Below, in pieces: positions 16,863 through 26,121 of a stretch of 64,000 nucleotides of DNA (position 1 is its first letter; each line of letters begins with the position of its first letter). The position numbers and the translations under genes were made by a program. The stretch lies in the NCBI GenBank assembly GCA_030372335.1, contig JAUDCW010000004.1. One strand, written 5' to 3'. The DNA comes from JALCOL01 sp022649665. GTDB lineage: Bacteria; Bacillota; Bacilli; Lactobacillales; Enterococcaceae. The notes beneath the pieces were generated by a model. That model was not told the DNA's origin, did no database searches, and worked only from the letters and a program-made list of their open reading frames with translations.

Positions 16863-18874
16863 TGATCTGCCCCCTTGTTCAAGTGATCCAAGAGCTCTTC
16901 TTCGCTCCAGATCGGCCGCTTGAGCTCGACGGCTTTCGTATATTTGCTGCCGGGATCGCTGCCGGCGATCACGAGATCGGTCTTTTTGGAAACTGAGCCG
17001 GTCACGTCTGCCCCGAGCGCCTCCAGCTGCTCTTTCAGCTCTTCCCGCGTGAAGTGGACAAGCTTGCCGGTCAACACGATATGTTTGCCGCTGAAAAAGT
17101 TCGTTTTCTCTGTCACGAGTTCCGGTCCGAGGTAACGGGTGTTCACCCCCGCACGCTCCAATTTTCCAAGCATCTCAAGGACGTTCGGATTATGAAAATA
17201 CGTCGTCACGCTTTCGGCGATGATCTCGCCTAAGTTCTCGATCCCATTGACTTCTTCTGTCGTCGCTTTCTTCAGAGCGGCCAGTGTCACAAAATGCTGC
17301 GCCAAAAGCCGCGCGGCGCGCCCGCCGACGTGGCGGATCCCGAGGCCGACCAATAAGTGTTCCAGCGAATTTCCTTTGCTGCGCTGGATACTGTTGTAAA
17401 GGTTCGTTGCCGACTTCTCTTTGACTTTTTCAAGCGTCAAAAGCTGCTCGATCGATAAATAATACAGATCAGCCGCTTCGTGGACCAGCCCTTTTTCAAA
17501 CAGCTGTGTCAAGATCTGCGGCCCGAGTCCTGCGATATCCATTCCTTGACGGGAAACAAAATGGATCAGCTCTTCTTTGATCTGCGCCGGACATTTCGGA
17601 TTGATGCAGCGCAGGGCGACTTCTTCTTCTAAATGAACAAGTGTCGAGCCGCATGCCGGACAATGGACCGGCTTCGGATAGGGGAGCGCGTCTTTCGGGC
17701 GCTTTTCAAGGTCGACTTGCGCAACTTCCGGAATAATGTCGCCGGCTTTAAAGATCGTCACGGTGTCGCCGATCCGGATATCTTTTTGCTGGATAAAATC
17801 ATAATTATGAAGACTCGCGCGGCTGACCGTCGTCCCGGCGATCCGCACGGGATCCATGACCGCAGTCGGCGTGACGACCCCGGTGCGGCCGACCGTCCAT
17901 TCGATCTGATGGACGATCGTCTGCGCTTCTTCCGGCGGAAATTTATACGCAGTCGCCCAGCGCGGCACTTTGATCGTGTTGCCGAGCGCATTTTGCTGGT
18001 CGAACCGATTGACTTTAAAGACGATCCCGTCGATCTCATACGGCAGATCTTTGCGTTTGGCATGGTATTCTTCGACATATGCCCAGATCTCATCGATCGT
18101 GCGGCAGACGCGCCAATCTGGATTCACATGAAACCCCAGATCGCGCAATTCTTGCAGGGCATCGCTTTGCGTTTTTGCCTTCAGCGGGCCAAAATCAGCC
18201 ACTGTATATAAAAATGTATCCAGATTCCGTGAACGGGTGATCTTCGGATCGAGTTGGCGCAAGCTGCCGGCCGCCGCATTTCGCGGATTGGCAAACACGC
18301 TCAGCCCGTCTGCTTCGCGCTTTGCATTCAAATCAAAGAAGGATCGTTTCGGCATATAGCATTCGCCGCGAACTTCGACTGTGATCGGCCGCGTCAGCTG
18401 AAGGGGGACCGAGCGGACCGTTTTCAGATTTTGCGTGATATTCTCACCGATGTGTCCGTCGCCGCGAGTCGCCCCTTGGATCAGCTCACCCTCCTGATAC
18501 TTCAAAGAAACCGCTAAACCGTCGATCTTCAGTTCGCAGCAGTAGTCGACAGCTCCCACGCCGAGTGCTTGGCAGACACGCTCGTTGAAATCGACGATCT
18601 CTTCTTTCGAGAAGACATCCGTTAAACTCAGCATCGCGACGTCATGCGTTACTTTTTCAAAGCCGCTCAGTACTTTGCCGCCGACGCGCTGCGTCGGCGA
18701 GTCAGGCGTGATCAAAGCCGGGTACTGCGTTTCGATCTCCACCAGCCGGCGGTACTTTTGATCATAAATATAATCTTCGACCGTCGGCTGATCCAAGACA
18801 TAATATTCATAAGAATAGCGGTTCAATTCGTCTCGCAGCGCTTTAGCTTCCTCAACGATTTTTTTGGGGATCAT
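16859..18874 (-). CDS. ligA: NAD-dependent DNA ligase LigA
   Basis: Essential replication/repair ligase that seals nicks using NAD. About 671 residues in the standard order: Ia domain (YYVLDQPTVEDYIYDQKYRRL), adenylation domain with the active-site Lys in CELKIDGLAV, OB fold, zinc finger with CPACG...CINPKCPAQ, HhH domain, and C-terminal BRCT domain. I use ATG 18874 because AAAGGAT ends 8 bases before it; the in-frame ATG at 18883 overlaps the pcrA stop (ATGA) but directly abuts the same AAAGG. Co-translated with pcrA and camS. Confidence 0.97.
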   Translation of the reverse strand: MIPKKIVEEAKALRDELNRYSYEYYVLDQPTVEDYIYDQKYRRLVEIETQYPALITPDSPTQRVGGKVLSGFEKVTHDVAMLSLTDVFSKEEIVDFNERVCQALGVGAVDYCCELKIDGLAVSLKYQEGELIQGATRGDGHIGENITQNLKTVRSVPLQLTRPITVEVRGECYMPKRSFFDLNAKREADGLSVFANPRNAAAGSLRQLDPKITRSRNLDTFLYTVADFGPLKAKTQSDALQELRDLGFHVNPDWRVCRTIDEIWAYVEEYHAKRKDLPYEIDGIVFKVNRFDQQNALGNTIKVPRWATAYKFPPEEAQTIVHQIEWTVGRTGVVTPTAVMDPVRIAGTTVSRASLHNYDFIQQKDIRIGDTVTIFKAGDIIPEVAQVDLEKRPKDALPYPKPVHCPACGSTLVHLEEEVALRCINPKCPAQIKEELIHFVSRQGMDIAGLGPQILTQLFEKGLVHEAADLYYLSIEQLLTLEKVKEKSATNLYNSIQRSKGNSLEHLLVGLGIRHVGGRAARLLAQHFVTLAALKKATTEEVNGIENLGEIIAESVTTYFHNPNVLEMLGKLERAGVNTRYLGPELVTEKTNFFSGKHIVLTGKLVHFTREELKEQLEALGADVTGSVSKKTDLVIAGSDPGSKYTKAVELKRPIWSEEELLDHLNKGADQ

Positions 18875-18879
18875 AGCTT

Positions 18880-21096
18880 TCATCCTTTCTCGATTTTTTC
18901 GATCGGCGCATAGACTGCCAACAGCCGTTTGATGCCCTGTGATTTGAAAGCGACATTCAGCTCTTGATCATTGCCGCTCCCTTCGACTTTTACGATCGTG
19001 CCGACGCCCCACTTTTTATGCTGGACTTTTTCGCCGACTTGCCACTTGCCGGCATTTTCTGCTTTCGGCTGTGGACGCGCGGCTATTGGCGGACGTGTCC
19101 CAGTAGCAAAAGTATGTTTTTGAAAGACATTAGCGTCGTCTGTACTTTTCAGCAGTTCCGGGTCGATCTCTTTGACGAAGCGGCTCGGCAGATTGCGCTG
19201 TGAGCGGCCGTAAAGCATCCGGCTTGAAGCATTTGTGATGAATAGTTCCTCTTCCGCCCGCGTGATGCCGACATACGCCAAGCGGCGCTCTTCTTCCAAT
19301 TCGTTTTCGGACAGGAGCGCACGGCTGAGCGGAAAAAGTCCTTCTTCCAGGCCGATCAGGAAAACGACCGGAAACTCGAGTCCTTTCGCCGCGTGAAGAG
19401 TCATCAAAGTGACGCCTGGTTCCTCTTCTTCCAAATGATCGACATCCGAAACGAGGGCCAGATCATTCAAGAAAAGAATCAAGCGGTCACTCTCTTCGAC
19501 GCCCTCGTCTTCCATGCGTTCCGGAAAACTCTCATCAAAAGCTTTTGTCACTGATAAAAATTCTTCCAAGTTTTCCAGGCGTGTTTGTGCATCGAGTGAA
19601 TTTTCTTGGCGTTTCAGCTCCTCCAGATAACCGCTCTTCTCCAAAAGAGTTTCAGTTGCTTCCGTGACAGTCAAGGTCCCGCTTTGTTGCAGCAGCGCCT
19701 CAAACATCGCTGCAAGATCGCCGGCTTGTTTGGCAGCTTTGCCGCTCAAAGGAACGAGCGCAACGTTCGTCAGCGTTTCAAACAGCGTCCAGTCTTGTTC
19801 CGCTGCGAAACGATTCAACTTTTCGATGCTGCCGGGCCCGATCCCGCGCTTAGGGACATTGATGATCCGCTCGAGACTTAACGCATCAGCCGGATTCGCC
19901 AGAACTGTTAAATACGCTAAAATGTCGCGGATCTCCTTGCGGTCATAGAAACGCTGGCCGCCGACCATTTTATACGGGATATTTGATTTTAAAAGCGTTT
20001 CTTCCATCAAGCGCGACTGGGCATTCGTGCGGTATAATATCGCAAAATCCGCATATTTGCGGTGCTTTTCACGGCGTTCTTTTTGGATCGTTTCAACGAC
20101 GAAATGCGTCTCCTCACGATCACCTTGCGCGTGATAATAAGTGATCTGATCGCCCTCGGTGTTCTCGGTCCACAGTTTTTTTTCTTTCCGCAAATGATTG
20201 TGCGAGATCACGCTGTTCGCCGCCGCCAAAATACGCTTCGTCGACCGGTAATTCTGCTCCAGTAAAATCGTTTGCGCTTCCGGATAGTCTTTTTCAAAGT
20301 CGAGAATGTTCTGCATGTCCGCCCCGCGCCAGCCGTAGATCGATTGATCCGCATCACCGACAACACATAAATTATGGAAGCGGCCGGCAAGCTGTTTGAC
20401 CAGTACATATTGGACATGGTTCGTATCTTGATATTCGTCGACATGGATGTAGCGGAACTTATTTTGGTAAAAACTCAGCGCTTCCGGGACTTCAGCGAAC
20501 AAGCGGCAAGTATTGAGAAGCAGATCGTCAAAGTCCATCGCTTCGTTTTTTTTCAGCGCTTTTTGATAAGCACTATAGCAGCGGGCAACGACCGCTTCAT
20601 AGGCACTGCCTTCGAGCGCTTCATATTGTTTTGGATCGAGCATTTCATTTTTGGCGTTTGAGATCGTTCCTAAAATGCTGCGCGGGTCAAATTTTTTCGG
20701 ATCGATATTTTCTTCTTTCAAGATCTGTTTCATCAGCGTCTTTTGATCGCTCGCGTCGATGATCGTAAAGTTGCGCTGGTAGCCGATCCGGTCAGCTTCG
20801 CGCCGCAAAATGCGCACACACATCGAGTGGAATGTCGAGATCCAAACATCTTCGCTGCCGCTCTCAAGGAGCGCCGCGACCCGCTCTTTCATTTCACGGG
20901 CCGCTTTGTTCGTAAACGTGATCGCTAAAATATTCCACGGACTGACCATTTTTTCTTCGATCAGATACGCGATGCGGTGCGTCAAAACGCGGGTCTTGCC
21001 GCTGCCCGCACCGGCCATGATCAAAAGCGGGCCTTCTGTTGCCATGACCGCTTCTTTTTGTTTCGGGTTCATATTCTTTAACAAAGGATGATCCAT
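18880..21096 (-). CDS. pcrA: ATP-dependent DNA helicase PcrA
   Basis: UvrD/Rep superfamily 1A 3'-5' helicase for repair and plasmid replication. 738 residues; motif I AGAGSGKTR near residue 30, motif II VDEYQDTN, motif III GDADQSIYGWRGAD, motif IV LEQNYRST, motif V TLHAAKGLEFPVVF and motif VI AYVGITRAEEEL. The C-terminal tail ends with the PcrA-type KWGVGTIVKVEG Tudor-like RNA polymerase-binding domain. First gene of the pcrA-ligA-camS run. Confidence 0.98.
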   Translation of the reverse strand: MDHPLLKNMNPKQKEAVMATEGPLLIMAGAGSGKTRVLTHRIAYLIEEKMVSPWNILAITFTNKAAREMKERVAALLESGSEDVWISTFHSMCVRILRREADRIGYQRNFTIIDASDQKTLMKQILKEENIDPKKFDPRSILGTISNAKNEMLDPKQYEALEGSAYEAVVARCYSAYQKALKKNEAMDFDDLLLNTCRLFAEVPEALSFYQNKFRYIHVDEYQDTNHVQYVLVKQLAGRFHNLCVVGDADQSIYGWRGADMQNILDFEKDYPEAQTILLEQNYRSTKRILAAANSVISHNHLRKEKKLWTENTEGDQITYYHAQGDREETHFVVETIQKERREKHRKYADFAILYRTNAQSRLMEETLLKSNIPYKMVGGQRFYDRKEIRDILAYLTVLANPADALSLERIINVPKRGIGPGSIEKLNRFAAEQDWTLFETLTNVALVPLSGKAAKQAGDLAAMFEALLQQSGTLTVTEATETLLEKSGYLEELKRQENSLDAQTRLENLEEFLSVTKAFDESFPERMEDEGVEESDRLILFLNDLALVSDVDHLEEEEPGVTLMTLHAAKGLEFPVVFLIGLEEGLFPLSRALLSENELEEERRLAYVGITRAEEELFITNASSRMLYGRSQRNLPSRFVKEIDPELLKSTDDANVFQKHTFATGTRPPIAARPQPKAENAGKWQVGEKVQHKKWGVGTIVKVEGSGNDQELNVAFKSQGIKRLLAVYAPIEKIEKG

Positions 21097-21133
21097 CGAT
21101 TCTCATTCGTCCTTTCATTTTTCAATCTTTCCC

Positions 21134-21162
21134 ATTATACTACATTACGAAACAATCTTGAA
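21134..21162 (-). promoter_or_regulatory. Promoter of pcrA-ligA-camS
   Basis: Minus strand: TTCAAG, 17 bases, TATAAT. The -10 is perfect, the -35 is weak. It lies about 40 bases before pcrA. Confidence 0.6.
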
Positions 21163-21210
21163 AAGCTCTGCGAATTATTTCAAGGAGAATGGATTGAAGG
21201 AGGAGATTTT

Positions 21211-22752
21211 TTGCTTTTCGCTGACTTGAAAAAAAATTTTGACTCGAGCCGTTTGAGTTTTATCTTTCGCGGCATCTTGATCGGCATCCTCGCCGGCTTC
21301 GTTGTCAGCGCTTTTCGGCTGATGATCCAAAAAATGAGCGACCGCTTGCCTGGCATTTATCATCAATTGACCCTGAAGCCGGCGCTGATTCTTCCGTGGG
21401 CCGCGCTGATGTTTCTTTTCGCGGTGATCTGCGGCTGGCTCATTAAAAAAGCACCGGCGATCACTGGCAGCGGGATCCCGCAAGTCGAAGGTCAGCTGCA
21501 GGGGATTTTTACGATCGCCTGGCTGCCGGTATTGGTCTGCAAATTTTTGGGGGGCGTACTGGCGATCGGCTCCGGCTTGTTTCTCGGGCGCGAAGGGCCG
21601 TCGATCCAACTCGGTTCAAGTGTCGCCCAAGGATTGGCAGAAACGATGCACCTTGGCGACGCCGATAAAAAAATCTTTATCTCCGCCGGAGCGAGCGCGG
21701 GATTGTCGGCGGCCTTCAATGCGCCGATGGCTGGTCTTCTTTTTATTTTAGAGGAAGTCCATCATAATTTCTCGTCTTTAGTCTTGCTGACTTCGTTTGC
21801 GAGCGCTTTGAGTGCCAATTTCATTTCCTCTTACTTTTTCGGCTTGAAACCAATGCTTTATCCTGGAAAACTGCCGTATTTCCCGCTGAATCAATACGGC
21901 CATTTGATTCTGCTCGGGATCTTGTTGGGCATCTTCGCCTTTTTATATCAAAAAGTGCTTCTCAGTCTGCCGAAGATCTTCCTCAAAATCCCGAAACTGC
22001 CTTCGAACTTCTATGGATTGGTGCCTTTTATGCTCGTAATCCCGATCGGCTTGTGGTATCCGCAGATTTTGGGCGGCGGCAATCAGATCATTTTAGCCCT
22101 TGAACGCCAGCATGCGGCGCTCTTGATCTTGATCGGTCTGTTCGTACTGCGCTTTGTCTTTTCAATGATCTCCTACGGCTCAACGCTTCCCGGCGGGATC
22201 TTTCTGCCGATCTTGACGCTCGGAGCAGTCTTAGGGGCGATCTACGGGCGCGGGGCCGAGATCCTCGTCGGCAATGATCCGAAATTTTGGGCAAATTATA
22301 TCGTCTTCGGGATGGCGGCCTATTTCGCTGCGATCGGGAAAGCACCGATCACCGCGATCATTTTAGTCACGGAAATGGTCGGAACGGTCAACCATTTGAT
22401 GCCGCTCGCGCTTACTTCGCTCGTCGCGTATCTGGTCGTTGACATGCTGGGCGGCAAACCGATCTACGAAGCGCTGCTCGAAAAATCTCTGCCGCCGCGC
22501 GACTTGTCGATCAGCGGTAAAAAAGCGACATTCGAATATTCTGTCACCGCGGCCAGCCGGATGGACGGCAGTACGATCCGCGACTTCCCGTGGCCGAACA
22601 ATATGCTCGTGACCTCGATCCGCCGCGGCGAAAGAAGTTTGATCACCCACGGCGACACGGTAATGCGCAATGGCGATCTTTTAACGATCATCACCGACAA
22701 AGCGCAGCTTTACAATGTTCGTCAAGAACTCGATCTGCGCAGCGAACCATAA
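21211..22752 (+). CDS. ClC-family chloride/proton antiporter with C-terminal RCK_C domain
   Basis: Polytopic membrane protein of 513 residues. The three ClC selectivity motifs are present: GSGIPQ (about 85), GREGPSI (about 125) with the gating glutamate, and GGIFLP (about 327). The internal proton glutamate is kept in FILEEV, so an H+/Cl- exchanger rather than a passive channel is inferred. The last 80 residues form a TrkA-C/RCK_C ligand-binding domain (from about 430), as in other Gram-positive ClC proteins. The start is TTG 21211, 7 bases after a perfect AAGGAGG (21197-21203); the open frame extends 41 codons upstream into the pcrA promoter, which is not plausible coding sequence. Confidence 0.9.
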   Translation: MLFADLKKNFDSSRLSFIFRGILIGILAGFVVSAFRLMIQKMSDRLPGIYHQLTLKPALILPWAALMFLFAVICGWLIKKAPAITGSGIPQVEGQLQGIFTIAWLPVLVCKFLGGVLAIGSGLFLGREGPSIQLGSSVAQGLAETMHLGDADKKIFISAGASAGLSAAFNAPMAGLLFILEEVHHNFSSLVLLTSFASALSANFISSYFFGLKPMLYPGKLPYFPLNQYGHLILLGILLGIFAFLYQKVLLSLPKIFLKIPKLPSNFYGLVPFMLVIPIGLWYPQILGGGNQIILALERQHAALLILIGLFVLRFVFSMISYGSTLPGGIFLPILTLGAVLGAIYGRGAEILVGNDPKFWANYIVFGMAAYFAAIGKAPITAIILVTEMVGTVNHLMPLALTSLVAYLVVDMLGGKPIYEALLEKSLPPRDLSISGKKATFEYSVTAASRMDGSTIRDFPWPNNMLVTSIRRGERSLITHGDTVMRNGDLLTIITDKAQLYNVRQELDLRSEP

Positions 22753-22765
22753 GGAGTGTTAAAAA

Positions 22766-23149
22766 ATGAATCCAACTTTACTATTAGCAATCATCACGAT
22801 CACCTTCGCCTTAGTCTTTTACACGATCGGCGTTTTCAGCGAACGGCACGCCCAAACTTTGAAACCAGTTCACCTGCTGTTTTTCGGTCTCGGCTTAGTG
22901 TGCGACACGACCGGAACGACATTGATGTCCCGGCTCGTCGGCGCACAGGCTGCAAGCGGGATCGCTCTTCACCAAATCACCGGCGGCGCAGCGCTTTTGC
23001 TGATGCTCGCCCATTTCCTTTGGGCGGCCTATGTATTATGGCGCGGAACTGACAAAGCCAAAAGTAATTTCCACCGCTTCAGTATCGTTGTCTGGGCGTT
23101 TTGGCTGATCCCTTATTTCATCGGTCTAGTGATCGGAATGAGCCACTAA
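22766..23149 (+). CDS. HsmA family four-helix membrane protein
   Basis: 127 residues with four hydrophobic segments (about 5-23, 31-50, 66-90, 102-124) and conserved histidines in HLLFFGLGL, LHQITG and AHFLWAAYV. It resembles the HsmA/TIGR03987 family of small integral membrane proteins, whose role is unknown to me; the intramembrane histidines suggest a cofactor but this is speculation. It follows the ClC gene after 13 bases with an AAGGAG site, so the two form an operon ending at the terminator after 23160. Confidence 0.7.
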   Translation: MNPTLLLAIITITFALVFYTIGVFSERHAQTLKPVHLLFFGLGLVCDTTGTTLMSRLVGAQAASGIALHQITGGAALLLMLAHFLWAAYVLWRGTDKAKSNFHRFSIVVWAFWLIPYFIGLVIGMSH

Positions 23150-23162
23150 CCAAATAAAAAGA

Positions 23163-23198
23163 CCCGCAAAATCGTTTTTTTTGATTTTGCGGGCCTTT
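23163..23198. terminator. Bidirectional terminator
   Basis: Perfect 11-bp stem CCCGCAAAATC / GATTTTGCGGG with a T-rich loop, followed by CCTTTTT on the plus strand and preceded by AAAAAG. It serves the HsmA-like gene and cls, which converge here. Confidence 0.88.
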
Positions 23199-23203
23199 TT
23201 ATT

Positions 23204-24664
23204 TTACAATACTGGGCTCAGCAGACGTGAAAAATTTTGTTTGAACTTCAGCCAATGCGACTGTTCCTTGATCATTTCTTCCGTAAGGAGCCTGCAGACT
23301 TTTTGATCTTTTTCAAAGATCGATGCAAATTGATCAACGATCGGCGCGTCATAAATAAAAGCGTTGCATTCAAAGTTCAGTGAGTAGCTGCGGATATCCT
23401 GATTCGTTGAGCCGACCGTGCAGAATTGGCGGTCGACCAGCATCATCTTCGCATGCAGAAATCCCGGTTCGTAAATATAGATCTTAATGCCTTTTTTCGT
23501 CAAATAATTAGCATAATATTGCGTAGCCCGGTAAATAAACGGATGGTCCGGCATCGACGGGATCATGATCCGGCAGTCGACTCCGATCCGTACCGCGTTC
23601 AAGAGTGCTTCGATGATCGCGTCGTCCGGGATCAAATACGGTGTTTGGATCCAGACACGCGACTTGGCAGACATGATCATCCGCAAAAAGCTGCCTTTGA
23701 TGATGTCAGCCGAGTTGTCCGGTCCGTCTTGGACGATCTGCATCAGGACATTGCCGCGTGCCGATTTGTCCGGCAGCGTGAAATACTTCGGCAGCGCATG
23801 GACTTCGTCTGCCGGATTTTTGACTGAAGCGTTCCAGTCGCGGAAAAAGACCCCTTGAAGCGAAAAAGTCGCCGGTCCGACGATCCGGATATGAGTGTCG
23901 CGCCACGGGCCGAATTTTTTCGAATTGCCCAAATACTGATCGCCGACGTTAAAGCCGCCGGTCCAGCTGATCAAGCCGTCAACGACCACGATCTTGCGGT
24001 GCAAGTGATAATTGAGACGCGTTTTGTAGATCAAGCCGCGTCCGGTGATAAAAGGCTCGACTTTCCCGCCGAGGCGCTCCAGTTTTGAAAACCATTTTTT
24101 AGTAGCACCCGGCGACCCCCACGGATCATAAAGCAGCCGGACTTCCAAGCCTTGCGCAGCCTTTTCTTCTAATAAGTGCAGAAACTGATTGCCGATATGA
24201 TCATTAAAAAAAGAATAATATTCGACATGGACATGCTGCTTGGCAGCGCGGATATCTTTGAAGAGCGCTTCAAATTTTTCAGTGCCGTCAGTAAAGATCG
24301 ACAGCTGATTGTCATTGGTCAGCGGCGACTTTTCCAAATGGTCAAAATAACGGATCAGCGCCCATTCGCTCGCGGTGAATTTGCGCTCGTTGCGCCGGCT
24401 TTGGCGGATCGAGTCTTTTTCCGCTAACCGGCGGATCATCTTCAAGTCCCCGCTGTAGTCTTTCTTCATCGCGCGCTTGGTCTCCCGGTCCAGCCCGCGC
24501 CCCAGGAACAGATAGAGAATAAAGCCGATGACCGGCACAAAAACGAGCGCCATCAGCCAAGCTAGCGTACTCGTGATGCTTCGCGGCCGCCAAAAGACGG
24601 TGATCAGTGCAGCGATCGTGTTTACTGTGATAGCGATCGAAATGATCGCGGTAATGATATGCAT
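23204..24664 (-). CDS. cls: Cardiolipin synthase
   Basis: Membrane phospholipase-D-type enzyme that joins two phosphatidylglycerols to cardiolipin. 486 residues: two N-terminal transmembrane helices (about 4-24 and 33-53), then two HKD motifs, HLHRKIVVVDG...GGFNVGDQY and FLHAKMMLVDR...GSTNQDIRS. Length is that of ClsA-type enzymes. The start has GGGGTGA 6 bases upstream. Monocistronic, with its own extended -10 promoter and a shared terminator. Confidence 0.96.
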   Translation of the reverse strand: MHIITAIISIAITVNTIAALITVFWRPRSITSTLAWLMALVFVPVIGFILYLFLGRGLDRETKRAMKKDYSGDLKMIRRLAEKDSIRQSRRNERKFTASEWALIRYFDHLEKSPLTNDNQLSIFTDGTEKFEALFKDIRAAKQHVHVEYYSFFNDHIGNQFLHLLEEKAAQGLEVRLLYDPWGSPGATKKWFSKLERLGGKVEPFITGRGLIYKTRLNYHLHRKIVVVDGLISWTGGFNVGDQYLGNSKKFGPWRDTHIRIVGPATFSLQGVFFRDWNASVKNPADEVHALPKYFTLPDKSARGNVLMQIVQDGPDNSADIIKGSFLRMIMSAKSRVWIQTPYLIPDDAIIEALLNAVRIGVDCRIMIPSMPDHPFIYRATQYYANYLTKKGIKIYIYEPGFLHAKMMLVDRQFCTVGSTNQDIRSYSLNFECNAFIYDAPIVDQFASIFEKDQKVCRLLTEEMIKEQSHWLKFKQNFSRLLSPVL

Positions 24665-24700
24665 TCATTTCACCCCGATTCTTAAGAAAAACTCATCTTG

Positions 24701-24709
24701 ATTATACCA
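24701..24709 (-). promoter_or_regulatory. Extended -10 promoter of cls
   Basis: TGGTATAAT on the minus strand, 37 bases before the cls start; the -35 region is poor. Confidence 0.55.
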
Positions 24710-24822
24710 AACCTTTCCTATCATGTTCTACCGATCCGCCTTTTGTCAAGCACCGGACCGCTTTTTTCTCTGCCGCCGCTCTTCTTTTGCAAGTGCTTTT
24801 GCATGAAAGCCCTAACTATTTG

Positions 24823-24831
24823 TGCTACTAT
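24823..24831 (+). promoter_or_regulatory. Extended -10 promoter of the baeRF-like gene
   Basis: TGCTACTAT, 35 bases before ATG 24867, with no good -35 at 17 bases. Confidence 0.45.
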
Positions 24832-24866
24832 AAAAATGAACCAATTAACTTTCAGGAGGTTTTCAT

Positions 24867-25994
24867 ATGGTTAATAAAAATAAAGAAATTTTACCATTAG
24901 TCAACGAAGATGTTCATGGTCCGTTCGTCACGATCATGCTTAACACCCATGTCGGACATACCGCAGTGGATCAAGACGTGATTCGTTTCAAAAACTTTGC
25001 CAAAGAATCAAAAAAACGTTTCTTGAAGAAGTTTCCTGAGCGTGATTGGCAAGCTTACCAAAAACAAATCGATGCATTGACTGATGATCAAAAATTTTGG
25101 CGCTCAGCCACTAAAAGTGTCGCGATCGTCTTTTCGCCGGAAACGCATGTTTTCCGTTTGACGATCCCAGTCGATGATCAATATTATGTCGGCGACCTGC
25201 CCTATCTGCTGGCTTTTATCAAAAATGGACAATTCAATTATGAATATGATCTTTTAGCATTGGCACGCGACAATTTCAAACTGTATCACGTTGCAAACAA
25301 AACGCTCAAAGAAATCGAGCTGCCGGAAGATGCCCCTGATACGATCGTGAAAGCACTCGGCGATCAATTGACTGGCGATGAGCTGAATTATTCGATCAAA
25401 GCCGGCTCTGGCAATGGCAGCAGTGCCGGAAAAGAAGGCCTAGCTTATCACGGCGTCAATACAAAAGATGAAGAAGTCGATATCGATTGGACAAACTTCT
25501 TCCAAGTGGTTGATAAATATGTCAAAGAAAACTATTCGAGCAATGACAAAGCGCCGCTTTACTTGTACGCGCTGCCCGAAAGCATCACCCGCTTCAAGAA
25601 ACTCACCAAAAATCCGTACTACTCTCCGGATGCAGCGCTTGAGTCCTCACCGGTTCCGATCAACGGCAATGGTTCAGAAGGGATCATTGAAAAGATCGCT
25701 GAGCAGCTGAGCAAAAAAGAAATCGCTGAATATACAAAACTGATGGACCGCAAATTCATCAATGAACTGGTCGATATCGATCAGGCGGCAAAAGACGGCA
25801 AAGTATCGCATCTTTTCATCGCGACCAGCAATTTAGCTGACGGCTTTGGCGAAGACCCTGATACTGAATATGATCGGCGCGAAGAGCTGAACCGGATCAC
25901 CGCTGATGTTTTGAAAAGCGGCGGCGAAGTCTTCGTCCTCGATCAGCATGACGCTCCTGACGAAAACAGCCTGCTCGCCATTTTGCGCTACTGA
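24867..25994 (+). CDS. baeRF-like protein (bacterial eRF1-fold family)
   Basis: 375-residue soluble protein. The overall layout resembles the bacterial archaeo-eukaryotic release factor-like families (baeRF): an N-terminal domain with VTIMLNTH, a middle domain with KSVAIVFSPET and LPYLLAFIKN, a segment LLALARDNFKLY, and a C-terminal L7Ae-like domain with VSHLFIATS and GGEVFVLDQHD. By family context such proteins are suspected to act on stalled ribosomes or tRNA-linked products, but no function is proved and I see no GGQ motif. ATG 24867 has AGGAGG 9 bases upstream. Monocistronic, ended by the hairpin at 26017. Confidence 0.65.
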   Translation: MVNKNKEILPLVNEDVHGPFVTIMLNTHVGHTAVDQDVIRFKNFAKESKKRFLKKFPERDWQAYQKQIDALTDDQKFWRSATKSVAIVFSPETHVFRLTIPVDDQYYVGDLPYLLAFIKNGQFNYEYDLLALARDNFKLYHVANKTLKEIELPEDAPDTIVKALGDQLTGDELNYSIKAGSGNGSSAGKEGLAYHGVNTKDEEVDIDWTNFFQVVDKYVKENYSSNDKAPLYLYALPESITRFKKLTKNPYYSPDAALESSPVPINGNGSEGIIEKIAEQLSKKEIAEYTKLMDRKFINELVDIDQAAKDGKVSHLFIATSNLADGFGEDPDTEYDRREELNRITADVLKSGGEVFVLDQHDAPDENSLLAILRY

Positions 25995-26016
25995 GGAAGC
26001 TGCTCGTTAAATCCAA

Positions 26017-26055
26017 AACAAGGTCGTGACGATTTATGTCACGGCCTTGTTTTTG
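26017..26055 (+). terminator. Terminator of the baeRF-like gene
   Basis: AACAAGGTCGTGAC pairs with GTCACGGCCTTGTT (one G-T/mismatch step), followed by TTTTG. Plus-strand intrinsic terminator. Confidence 0.85.
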
Positions 26056-26121
26056 TCTGAAGCTACCCAATCGGCTAGCTATTCGCTATACTAGAGAAAA
26101 ACAATCAAGGATGTGGACTTT

